The notes under the pieces: model-generated | What the model was told of the DNA's origin: nothing | Databases searched by the model: none | The model's input: the letters and a program-made list of their open reading frames with translations, nothing else | Shown here: in pieces, positions 9,846-19,436 of the stretch | Numbering within the stretch: the first letter of the stretch is position 1 | Layout: each line of letters starts with the position of its first letter | NCBI GenBank assembly: GCA_009733715.1 | Contig: WMKJ01000148.1 | Span: 1 to 25,350, forward strand | DNA: 25,350 nt | Direction of reading: 5' to 3' | Source of the DNA: Herpomyces periplanetae | Taxonomy: Eukaryota; Ascomycota; Laboulbeniomycetes; Herpomycetales; Herpomycetaceae | Made by a program: the position numbers and the translations under genes

Positions 9846-10418
9846 TTACTTGAAGAGTAGAATATGGGGTTCGGGCTCATGTACTTCATAGTGTACCCAA
9901 CCTAGACTTTGAGTAACACCTAGCGATCGCCATTCTTCTTCCCAGAGTAATTTTAACGTTCCACGCTGATCATCAAAGTAATCTTTGGGTATAACTTTGA
10001 GCATTTGCTTTGGAAGTTGAACATGACGGTATTCGTGCTCGTCATCCGAATAACTGTACAAGACGCCAAAAGGTCAGTCGATTTAGAAAATAATCCCCTT
10101 AATGATGCATAATTGACCGAGGTGTGAAGTTAGGTAGAATTAAAAGCAAGTATGGTGTTTTTCAAGAACGCACACGTGCACATGATATGTATTAGTAGAT
10201 CATTATCTTACTTACCGTGCAGAGTAATGGATTGACTCAACGAATTCTTCAAGAAGGCATCTCTCGTTGTCCGTAAGTAGACGAGGGCGCTTGTTTCGCC
10301 GGGACATGTCAATGTCCATGAGACTACACAACGAAGGCATTTTGGATGTAGATCCACGAAGAAGATGATGGTTATGGGCAGACGTTGCCTGATTAGCGGG
10401 AATTTGGCTGACCGTCAT
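9846..10418 (-). CDS. CKS1: Cyclin-dependent kinase regulatory subunit Cks1/Suc1, two exons
   Basis: Exon 1 is 10418-10216 and exon 2 is 10053-9846. The donor CACG/GTAAGT and acceptor TACAG/TTATTC split an Arg codon, and the joined frame reads [20 protein letters not shown], which is the Cks signature. The protein has 136 residues. Cks proteins bind CDK1 and phosphorylated substrates and act at cell-cycle transitions. [16 protein letters not shown] starts the conserved core; the [15 protein letters not shown] loop is the fungal Suc1-type insertion; [10 protein letters not shown] is the beta-hinge and last strand. The protein stops right after LLFK, without the tail found in Suc1. The first 38 residues are a non-conserved extension; Met34 or Met38 could be the real start. 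Confidence 0.92.
10054..10215 (-). other. CKS1: Intron of CKS1 (162 nt)
   Basis: GTAAGT donor and TTGTACAG acceptor on the minus strand. The intron splits an Arg codon after its second base, and its removal restores the invariant Cks core. It contains one CACGTG at 10173-10178. Confidence 0.92.
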
Positions 10419-12466
10419 CGGTCACTGCACCTGGCAAGTTGAACGTTCAAAGGAATATTCACAAATGTCGATGTCAAGTATATATATTTCTTGATTTTGA
10501 ATGAAATCGATCGCTCGCTGGCTTGAGTAGGCTTTGATGCGAATTGAATAATAGGAGTTAAGGGTACGAAGTGGATTAATAGCTAAATATATTCTGGATG
10601 GATAAGGTTAGTATAAGCCAAGGGTCAAAGATGATAATCAGGGAAATGAACGGAAGTAAGTTTAAATATGTCAACGACACGATGAATAAAACATGGATAA
10701 AATGACTTACATGGAATGGTATAAATTAAAGAATTATCCAAACGAGATATTGTGTATACTAGTAAAAGTATGTTGAGCGGTATTAAAGGAGGGCCGGAGC
10801 ACGGATTAGCAGAAGTTAACTGGAATTGTACGGGTTGGGGGAAAAAACAAAATACAGGAAAGGGTAAAGTTAAGTCCTTGAATGAAAAAAATAGACAAAG
10901 AAACGTTAACGGAGCAAAGGAACCGAAGGCTAAAGTGGCTAAAAAAATTAATCTGGGTAAATCAACTGGTCAACGCGAAGAGTACGAAGTTTGCTTACGG
11001 AAAATTATTTCTCCGATATAGGGCTGAGAACGGGCGGGAAAGGGAAAGATGCAAAGATGAGAGAGGGTGGCTTTTAAGTAAAAAAGGCAGAGGAAAGGGA
11101 AGGCATGAGAGTAAATGATATTTTAGGTAGAATAGGAATGGTGAATTAAGAGAAAAAAAGGAATAAAAGGTAAAAGGGAAAAAGTGTATTAAGTTGACCA
11201 ATAGAAGGATTGGATATAGAACAAAATGTGGTGAAGGTCAGATACAAAGTGTGCAAGGGAAAAATTCGATGTCTAGAATTTAGTTGGCCAATATATCAAA
11301 GAGAAACAGTGTAAAGAAATTTTGGGTGGCGGAAGTACGAATAATTTGACGAGTATATCGTAGTGAAAATTTTGCCAATAGGGATGTTGATAATAAAACG
11401 TGAACAGAAATCGCTAAAATGCCATTCCGAAGTTAACCCGACAAGGGATGTTAAAGGAAATGGGCAGTGAATCGGGTAAGAGATAATCCGAAGACGACGA
11501 AAAGGTGTACAAAGATGTAAGGGTAGGAATGGCAGAGGAGAATAGATTTGTGGGGTGAAAGAACACAAATATATCGATTTATACACAAAAAAAGAGTTAA
11601 GAGATGATAAATTAATTTACGAAGACAAATTGACACGCGAGAAGCAATGGAAACTGTATTAATCGAGTCGGATAAAGTTAAGTAAGATGAACAATGTTGT
11701 CAGTGCCCAGGAAATTATGATCGACACAAATTAACACTTTTAAATACCCAATTATATAAGCAGAAGTATTAGTCATCGCTTGTGGGAGGAGTTAAGCGAG
11801 GATTGGGTTGGGAGAAGGGTAGAGTATGTGTTAGTTTGGAAAGGATGAATGATGAATATAATAAAGAATTGGAAAATGAATTTTATGTATCTCGTTCTCT
11901 CTTAATATATTCCCTTTGGGTAAAATGTTTGACATTCTACTTCCATGTACATAAAACTAATACTAATGTAACCACCCTTTGATCAGGTCATCCCCATCTT
12001 GTAAATTCGAACTCTCAAACGGCTAGTGGCACATGACCGTTAGATTATGTAAGCTACTAGCAGCGATGCCGGATAAATGATTAGTCCGTGCAGATGTGGC
12101 GATAGTATAACTCGAGATCCTTGGGGGTAGGTTTGAAGGGGAAATTTGGGTTGTTAATTTTTATGTTGAAAATAGTGACAGAAACGCGTAAATAGCGTAA
12201 GGGCTACACGGGACAAAACAGAGAAAATAATATTCCATTTATAAAATTATCTATAGCGCGTTTATTACCGACGTTTGGTTATAGTTGTCTTTACAGAAAG
12301 AATTTTTTTTACGTTAATACATGAATGGTTGAGCTCATATGAAAATCGTTTACACGCATAGAATAAATTTTTCGGAGTTGCGCGTGGGTAATAAGTTACA
12401 ATTTAAGCGGTTAACTTCTATTACACTTCCAGAAAGGCATTAAATCATCACGCGATCAAATAAAAT
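10419..12466. other. 2-kb intergenic region between divergent CKS1 and the PWWP gene, strongly G-skewed on the + strand
   Basis: No convincing gene on either strand. Short frames, for example 10752-11021 (+), are Lys/Gly-rich artefacts of the purine-rich composition. From about 10,500 to 11,880 the + strand has very few C: I counted 4 C against 41 G at 11041-11160, and 5 C against 41 G at 11761-11880. The bias ends in a pyrimidine-richer stretch near 11,900. A TATA-like TTTATAAAATTA lies near 12,238, upstream of the PWWP gene. Confidence 0.6.
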
Positions 12467-14011
12467 ATGGCATCAGACGTGGATGCTACAGAGAATAAGT
12501 CACCTTCTTCACCTTTACCGGATGCTGGAGCTTTACCTGAAGTTGAACGTGAGCCTGAAAAGTCCCTACCACCGCCATCAGCTTCATCATCATCACCTTC
12601 GTTGCCTCCCAAGGATGATTTGCCAGAGTGCCAAGAAGAGGAAACGCATAATACACCAACGAAATTGGATGCATTGTCATCCGCGCCTTCAGCGCGAACT
12701 GCTACACCATCGCCGTCGTCTCCATGCACACCCATTACTACGCAAGAACCTGTACACACACCAGTTAATGATAGATCAGAGCGGACAAAACGATCGCGGC
12801 GGTCCAGGAAATCATTACTTCTGGAAGCTAAACCGCGTCGCATATCAAAGAAAAAATCACCGGTAGATATAGATCGGGATATTCAGCCAGGGCAGTTTTG
12901 GTTGGCGCGAATGCGTGGACATCCTGCGTGGCCAGCAGTAATATGCGATGAAGAAATTCTTCCAGCCGGTTTAGTGAACAAACGGCCAAAGTGTGCAATT
13001 CAATCGGATGGAACATGGCATGAAGAATATGCAGTTGGTGGTAAAAATTTTGCCGATCGACGCTATGCGATTATGTTTTTGGGGACGAACGAATTTTCAT
13101 GGCATCCGATGAAAGATTTAGAAGCATTGAATTTGGACGAAATTAAACAAATTGTGGAAGCCGATAAACAAGGACAACGTTCAAAGCAACTATGGGAAGC
13201 ATTTAAAGTAGTAGCGAATAATCCAGACTTGAGTTTCTTTAAGAAAATGATCAAGGATCACCAAGAAGCGGTTTTGGCAGAGATTAAGTATCGCGAAGAG
13301 ATGTCGCGCATGAAGGCGGAAAAAGAAGCAATGCGGGAAGCAAATCGCATTAAAAGGGATAGTGTAGACGTAGCGACACCCAGTTCTCAGAGTAAAGTTG
13401 ACACAGATGATCCGTCCAAAGTGCGCAAACGACAACGGGAGACAATTGGAAGCGGAGATGATACAGTATCTAGGTCTAAACGATTAAAAAATAGCGGAAA
13501 TAAGCGCAACCCAGCTGGTAAGAGTAAAGGAAGTGTAAACGGTGCGGTGAATCGAGAAGTTGAAGTGAAGACTAAGAACCGGCGAAGTAAAGTTAAAGAT
13601 TCAAGTGAAAAGGGAGGCATAGAAGGTGGTACAAGAGAGGATGAAGGAGATGGCGATGAACCAAATGGGATTGGGGTTACTCTTGAGGATGATGATCGAG
13701 AGAAAGTTTATACGGCGATAAAATTTTTGCGACATAAATTACAGCGAGGTTTTCTGTCTAATAATTCATTGTCGACACCACCACGGCATGCCGACGTACA
13801 AATATTATCGGAACATTTAACCAAATTGGAAGAACTTGCAGAAGCAGATATTACGATAATTAAATCGACAAAGATTGACAAAGTCATACGGAGTATGTTA
13901 AGGTTAGAGGAATTACCCTTTGATGAAGAGTTTAACTTTTCATATCGATGTACAGACCTAGTGGGAATATGGAATGCCGCCGTGGCGGCAGCAGATAGTG
14001 AAAATCGATAG
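12467..14011 (+). CDS. PWWP-domain chromatin protein with C-terminal TFIIS-N/LEDGF-IBD-like helical domain
   Basis: A 514-residue single-exon gene. Residues 1-135 are Ser/Pro-rich, followed by a basic patch (RTKRSRRSRKS). A PWWP domain covers about 139-225: IQPGQFWLARMRGHPAWPAV supplies the aromatic-cage strand with HPAWP as the motif variant, and RYAIMFLGTNEFSWHP completes the barrel. PWWP domains read methylated histone H3 lysines, usually H3K36, together with DNA. A charged probable coiled coil spans 264-298, then a basic low-complexity linker with KRxR nuclear-localisation-like stretches. About 408-508 (IKFLRHKLQ through VIRSMLRLEEL to LVGIWNAAV) resembles the helical TFIIS N-terminal/LEDGF integrase-binding-domain fold. 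The layout is like animal LEDGF/HRP2 and loosely like yeast Pdp3. The PWWP call is firm; the C-terminal domain is a pattern judgement. Confidence 0.85.
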   Translation: MASDVDATENKSPSSPLPDAGALPEVEREPEKSLPPPSASSSSPSLPPKDDLPECQEEETHNTPTKLDALSSAPSARTATPSPSSPCTPITTQEPVHTPVNDRSERTKRSRRSRKSLLLEAKPRRISKKKSPVDIDRDIQPGQFWLARMRGHPAWPAVICDEEILPAGLVNKRPKCAIQSDGTWHEEYAVGGKNFADRRYAIMFLGTNEFSWHPMKDLEALNLDEIKQIVEADKQGQRSKQLWEAFKVVANNPDLSFFKKMIKDHQEAVLAEIKYREEMSRMKAEKEAMREANRIKRDSVDVATPSSQSKVDTDDPSKVRKRQRETIGSGDDTVSRSKRLKNSGNKRNPAGKSKGSVNGAVNREVEVKTKNRRSKVKDSSEKGGIEGGTREDEGDGDEPNGIGVTLEDDDREKVYTAIKFLRHKLQRGFLSNNSLSTPPRHADVQILSEHLTKLEELAEADITIIKSTKIDKVIRSMLRLEELPFDEEFNFSYRCTDLVGIWNAAVAAADSENR

Positions 14012-14510
14012 AAAACGCAATGAAAAGATTAACAATATGAAAAGGTGACAACGTTTGAATGTATGATTGAAAGCAAGCGGCGAAGCAGGAACTTGAACGC
14101 CAACTTGTTGAAGGAGGGATGATGAAGATGCGAAAGAAGGGGGTAGAGGTGAGAGGGGAGCGAGTAAATAATGTTGATCTATGTGAAGGGAAGATGGAAT
14201 GGGATAGGTGAATAGGTTGTTGTAAAAGGAGATGATTACGAATAAAAGATTTAACGCTAGCACGAATGGAAGTGGACGAAGAGAAAATGCAGACGTTAAA
14301 CCGAGTACAAATCATCAGAATACAAGCGCTATCAAAGGATCAAAATAAGATCAAATACAAGACGAATGGAGATGCTACATCAGTTGCTGAAAGGGACAGG
14401 ATGTAAAGAAAAAACATAAAACGGAAGTGCGGAAGGGAGGATGGGAGGGAAACCTAAAGGTGGAACAGAGTAAAGTGAAATTCTGGCAAAAGAAGAACAA
14501 ATGGAAGTGA
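14012..14510. other. Intergenic region between convergent PWWP and MSB1-like genes, G-skewed
   Basis: About 500 bp with no gene I can support. The + strand is purine-rich: I counted 5 C against 49 G at 14101-14220. It most likely carries the 3' end of the PWWP transcript. Pyrimidine-rich frames on the minus strand here are composition artefacts. Confidence 0.55.
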
Positions 14511-16630
14511 TTAATAGTGTAGGTTGTGAGTTTTGCGATTTGTGAAAAGTTGACGAGGAGAAAATGGAAATCGTGACTTTTTAACTTGAACTGGAGGAAC
14601 AGGATTTCCTTGGGCAACGGGTTCGGGACGTATTCGTTCTTCGATAATCATCCAAGGAGCAGATTCCATGTCAGTTTCGACAATTATACAATGTTCAAAC
14701 AAAGATTTGCGTACAGCAGGTTCTTCGTTGGATCGGCTCATCATCCAAACCCATGAGAAGGTTTCATCGAATTCAAATTTACTGGTTTTAGCATAATCGC
14801 CCGGTTCATTTCGATTTCCAATATTTCCCTCCCTAACATTTCCGGTACCATTAATAGCTCCATTGTTACTACAATTTGGATTAGTAGTATTAAGGTTAGT
14901 ATTGTTCACATCGGATGAATTCTGAGCTGAACTATTTCCGGGTCCATTTCCACATGGTTTAAAAGGTGATGTTGTGGTGGTTGAACCACCAAATTGGGAT
15001 TCTCGGATAGGAGGCAGCATACGATCGCTCGACAATTGTAAATAGTCCACAGCAGATTTCCCGGAGGATTGATTGCTGGTTGAAGCAGATGTTGAAGTTG
15101 ATAATGTAGTACTAGTTAAACCGTCAAGGGCTAAGGGAGGACTGGAAGATTCTTTTCGTTCCCAATTTGATAAGTTAGACGTACTTGATAAGGTTATGCT
15201 CATGGATTGATGACGAGAGTTAATGGAAGAGTTTAACGTGTTAGAAGAAGAGACTGTATCGAAACCAAAATCTTCAAATTTGGCCCAGACAGGCTCTAGA
15301 TTTAATCCGGTAACACCACCTCCAGTTACGTAGGATAAAGTTGAAGGAATTCCATCGATACATGAAACTATACGACGAGATTCATCGGTGAGCAATTTCA
15401 AGGGATTGCTAAAGGAACAAAAGGTTCGCATAATAGTATCTTCAGGTCGATATTCAAAATAACGAGCACGTTCTAACGTTTCTGTTACGCTACGAGAAGC
15501 ATACATAACGTTCAAGGTAACTTTGGGAACACATTGTACCAGGGAACTCGGGGTTTGAGGCGGATATTCTGTTTCAGCAACTAAAGCTTGCAATGATCTT
15601 GGTAGGGTTGAAACACCGCATACTCCTCCGATTTCATCGGGAGATAAAAAACGAAGGTATGCAAAGAAAAGATGGCTTGAAGCATCGGCGGCACTGAATA
15701 ACGATGGGATGTGCATGCAACAAGGGAAGGTTAGTTGATTTGACATGGATAAAGGTTATTAAATGAATATACCCGCTGGATCATAACTTTCAGATGTTAA
15801 ACGGTTGAGACAGGTTGCTAGTATGTATCAATGTATAAATGTAGGTTTATACGAGTGAAGAGCGGGTATACATTTGTTAATGAAGATGTAACTTACGCTA
15901 ACCAGGATTGATAGGTATCTTCGAAATTTCCTCCCCGTTCCTTGAGATCAAATGCCCACCATGCTGCCAACCGAGATAACTTTCGACCTCCGAGACCGTT
16001 GATTCGACTTCTTGCAGCTACGGCGGCTAATAAATCGAAGAAATCAAGGATAATATGTCTACGCGCTTCAGATCGACAGGCCAAGGGTATCAATGTTCCA
16101 AATGAACTGTGCGCGAAATTGGCATCGGATTCACCGACTTTAAAGAGCCCATAAACTTCCCAAGTTATCACGCCACCGGGCATTCGACTCCAACACCATT
16201 TGATTAAACTGCATAAAACGTTTGTATCGGCGAGACGAAGTTCATGCTGAAGGTAAGCCTCAGGATCATGTTCGGTGGATTCGTCAAAGCGAAATTTAAA
16301 GTAATTTTTCACTAAACCTCTTGTTGCGAGCGTATCAGCCTCGGGACGAAAGGGTAATAAAGGGAATTTTATTTCAAGAGCTCGAGATTTTAACTCTAGT
16401 GAACAAATATGGATCATATCTTGAATATCTTCGGGAGCAATCCATGCGCGAGTCCAAGCGTCATCCCAAGATCGAGGATCACTATCGTAGCATAACTGAT
16501 TAAAGTCGCAAAGGGCGGGTTTTTGACCAGAGATTCCCGAGACGGACGAATCTATACCATTTTTAGAGAAATTTGATGAATGGCCTAACCCGCCCGATCG
16601 GCCTTTGAAGACGCGCGAAAAAAACGGCAT
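14511..16630 (-). CDS. MSB1: Msb1/Mug8-family polarity protein, two exons
   Basis: Exon 1 is 16630-15897 and exon 2 is 15693-14511. A 203-nt GT-AG intron splits an Ala codon. The joined protein has 638 residues, and the junction reads YQSWLA-AADASSHLFFAYLRFLSPDE, continuous with the family pattern. The start MPFFSRVFKG is typical. The Msb1/Mug8 domain, distantly RhoGAP-like, runs from WDDAWTRAW (about 53) through LIKWCWSRMPGGVITWEVYGLF (about 138-159) and DFFDLLAAVAA with GLGGRKLSRLAAWW (about 193-222), past the junction to about 375. Residues 400-530 are Ser/Thr/Asn-rich and probably disordered. A conserved C-terminal block contains FDETFSWVWMMS (about 551) and ETDMESAPWMIIEE. Yeast Msb1 acts with Cdc42/Rho signalling and Bem1 at sites of polarised growth; that role here is by family. 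The symbol names the family; orthology to budding-yeast MSB1 is not proven. Confidence 0.87.
15694..15896 (-). other. MSB1: Intron of the MSB1-like gene (203 nt)
   Basis: On the minus strand the donor is GC/GTAAGT and the acceptor TTATTCAG/TGCC. Joining restores the conserved SWLAAADASSHLFFAYLR block, so the intron is well supported. Confidence 0.93.
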
Positions 16631-18570
16631 CGTAGTGAATGCGCGCGGCGATAGTTACTTCAAGGTTGTGATACCGTATTTAGAATGTACAGGTAGAGGT
16701 GTTAAACTCACACGCACTCAAATTCTAGTTAACAGTGAGTGAAATGTGGTATTGAAACCGCTAACAACGGTGTAAGTGGCGATTTTTTTCCACCTGATGA
16801 TAAAAACGATAATATAAATGAATAGTAGCGTACGATAGTCTTTGGGTAGACTTGTACGTGAGAGCGTAAAAGTGAGTAATTAACTTTTAAGCAGGCTTGA
16901 CAGTTAATGGTACGATGAAATGTTAGGACAGTGTACACACTTGGACAATAGTTTAACAATGTAGCTTGTCCAGTGAAGAAACCTGGGAGTAGATGATGAG
17001 TATATTTAACAAAATGGTATATATGTTGAAAGGCTGAAAGAAATTCGATAGCGATGTGTAGCGTGTACGGGGAAAAGTGAAAAGCAAGGTTTACTTTTGG
17101 ATAGTTTGATAGAACAGAGTGTAGATGTCAGTAAATAGAGAAGGAAAAAATTGTAATAGTAAGTGAGAAGAGTAGATGATATGGTATATGGAACAAAATC
17201 TTTTTCTTTTTCTTTCGATTTTAAGATAGATTGGGTAAAGAATCCATGAAACGAGGTAAATTTCAGCGTAGGAAGAAACGGGCCGGGGACGTTAATGAAG
17301 TGAGTTACCGAAGCAGCTTGACAAATGGGATGAAGAACGGGATTTTAAAAGGAGGACTAATGGCGGAAGATATATATCTAGCAAGCCGAGATATATAAAT
17401 TACCCCGCTTCAAGATGTGATTGAGATGTGAAATAGATCGAGTAACCGGAGATTGGAGGAATGAGGTCGGTGGAAGAAACCCTGAAACGGACCGAAGACC
17501 AAAAGAAGTTTAAGTGATAGGTGTTCATCACACGCTTGCTTGGAGGGAAAAGCTGCCGTTGGAAATTAGCAAAGTAATAATGATCTTATCGCATCGAGTT
17601 AAAGTTTAGCGGCGGCGGCGGCGACGGCGACGACGACGACGACGATGGGGACAGCGGTGATGATGATGGTGACGGAAGCAACAGTAGCAGTAACAGTTGT
17701 ATAGAGTGAGCTTAAAAGAAGCATTTGTCATTCCCGAAAGTGGTTTAAGGGCGCGAGGAATAGCATGTAAGGGCGATAGCGACAACAATGGCAAAGATGA
17801 TGACGATAATAGTTTCAAACACCTCAGTTAGCTCATCGTAATGAATAGATTTATTCCCTCTTCATGTCAAAGCAGAGTTTAACTTCACCATAAACTAGCC
17901 CACACAAGATTTGTGGTTAATCGATAGAAACCTTTTTACTTTTGCGATAAAGATTACTCGTATGCGCGTGGTCGAACATGCGTCGTAAGGTTCAGTAATT
18001 GGGGGACTGTATAACTAGCTAACTAATGAACTAATTAATTAATTGAACCTGTTCAAAGTCATATTATGCTTTGTTAACGGGTAAATTTCAAATCCTCCCT
18101 CACGAATTTTCCATTCTACCATCTATTCATACACTGGTACATGAATTCGAAGACGTAGCTAGTTTAACTTTTGAGCGCTCGATCCAAAGGGTTACCACAT
18201 TCACTTGATTTAGGCATCCATTAAACCGGGATTTTCTTTTTCTCTTATTAACGGGGGATTAATGAATACACCAGAGACAAATTAAAAGTTATACCGAGGT
18301 AATTGTAAGATATGCGCAAGACACAATAAATTGGGCTAATATAACAACTATGACTTTCATTGATGGGATTTTTCCCGTGTAAATTGGACAGATAATGAGT
18401 TAGTTAAGGGTGGATTACCGAGTAGAATTAAACTTGGACGACGAAAGCGGGTGGATTGGTGTGGAGAGAAGGGTGTGCGTACGCACGCAATGTAGCGGAT
18501 ACTTGAGTAAAGTATAAAACAATGTGTATGCGAGACTAATCAAGGAATAGAGCAGCCGTCATTTAACGGG
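16631..18570. other. Gene-free stretch upstream of the MSB1-like gene
   Basis: No gene found on either strand. From 16,700 to 17,500 the + strand is purine- and G-biased: I counted 10 C against 36 G at 16981-17100. A 9-bp AT-rich inverted repeat (TATATATCT/AGATATATA) lies at 17371-17397, a GCG/GAC trinucleotide run at 17609-17645, a TTAATTAATTAATTG stretch near 18,030, and a 12-bp palindrome (GTGCGTACGCAC) at 18475-18486. Confidence 0.5.
17609..17645. repeat. Trinucleotide run, (GCG)n changing to (GAC)n
   Basis: GCG units pass into GAC units without interruption, then fade into GAT- and GGT-rich sequence up to about 17,680. It lies outside any supported gene. The minus strand would read poly-Arg, which I treat as an artefact. 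Confidence 0.9.
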
Positions 18571-18663
18571 TTACAGTTGCATAGCGAAGTGAGGGAGTGT
18601 GCGCGCCAGTACATGTACAAACACATTTTCGCATTTATAAATGCACGCCCGCTCACACACGTG

Positions 18664-18758
18664 CATAAGCATAAGCATCAGCACAAGCACAAGCACAAGC
18701 CCAAACCCAACCACAAACCCATGCTCCGGCTCAGGCAAGCTCAAGCTCAAGCTCAATA
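18664..18758. repeat. Degenerate hexanucleotide tandem repeat (CACAAG/CATAAG, then GCTCAA)
   Basis: About ten 6-bp units (CATAAG twice, CATCAG, CACAAG three times, then CCCAAA-like variants), followed by GCTCAA three times near 18,740. The period is constant while the unit drifts, as in an ageing minisatellite. The + strand is C-rich here, opposite to the G-rich tracts further left. Confidence 0.85.
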
Positions 18759-19322
18759 TTTCCTTTCCCATACTCAGAATGTTTAGGTGCGTATATACAT
18801 TTGATTTGCATGTTCACCAAATTGTAGATCAAATGAACCCGACAAACTGTATAAATCTGCCGACCAATTCCCCGTCTGTGCAAAGATAATGGGCTGAGCA
18901 ATTACTTTAGCCAGGTTACGCAATTAACTCGATAAATAGTGTCAGGTGGATAGACCAAATGATGATAGTTGGCTAAATATGTATTTAATGAAATAAAAAA
19001 ATGGACATACATTTACCGTAAATTGTGTCTACAGCCTAAATTTGGTCAAGCCTACATATCATCTTTATACGCGTTAACTTTAGCAAAGTAAATCATGGTA
19101 CGGATAAGCGTTAAGGATAATGAACCATAATAACCCGTGGATGTTAACGTTAATCTAATTTTTCAGTTTAAAGCCATGATGGCAACAATGACGGCGGTGA
19201 AAGTCAAAGCCAAAATTCCCAAATCCTCACGAGCGCATCCCAAAATCCAAGTGGACAAATTACCCAAAAGGGAAATTCCGAATTAGGGAGGTAGTATAAC
19301 TAACCCAGATGAGACGAGACGA

Positions 19323-19341
19323 GGGGGAGGGAGGGGAAGGG
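19323..19341 (+). other. G-quadruplex motif 1
   Basis: Four G-runs in 19 bases, of 5, 3, 4 and 3 G, separated by loops of 1, 1 and 2 bases. Loops this short favour a very stable parallel quadruplex. Confidence 0.75.
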
Positions 19342-19416
19342 ATGATCGAAGCAAGGGAAGGAGGTGTACTGGCCGGGTCAGAGTCGGAAGGCACGTCCGT
19401 GCGTGAGTGCTGTTGC

Positions 19417-19436
19417 GGGCGGGATGGGGTCCGGGG
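19417..19436 (+). other. G-quadruplex motif 2
   Basis: Four G-runs of 3, 3, 4 and 4 G, with loops of 1, 2 and 3 bases, on the same strand and 75 bp after the first motif. Confidence 0.7.

Noticed and set aside
10752-11021. 89-codon + strand frame rich in Lys and Gly
   Set aside because: It is explained by the purine-rich composition; no domain and no homology recognised.
18571-18889. Frames over the hexamer repeat encoding His/Lys or Val/Leu/Met repeats
   Set aside because: These are translations of a tandem repeat in every frame, not evidence of a gene.
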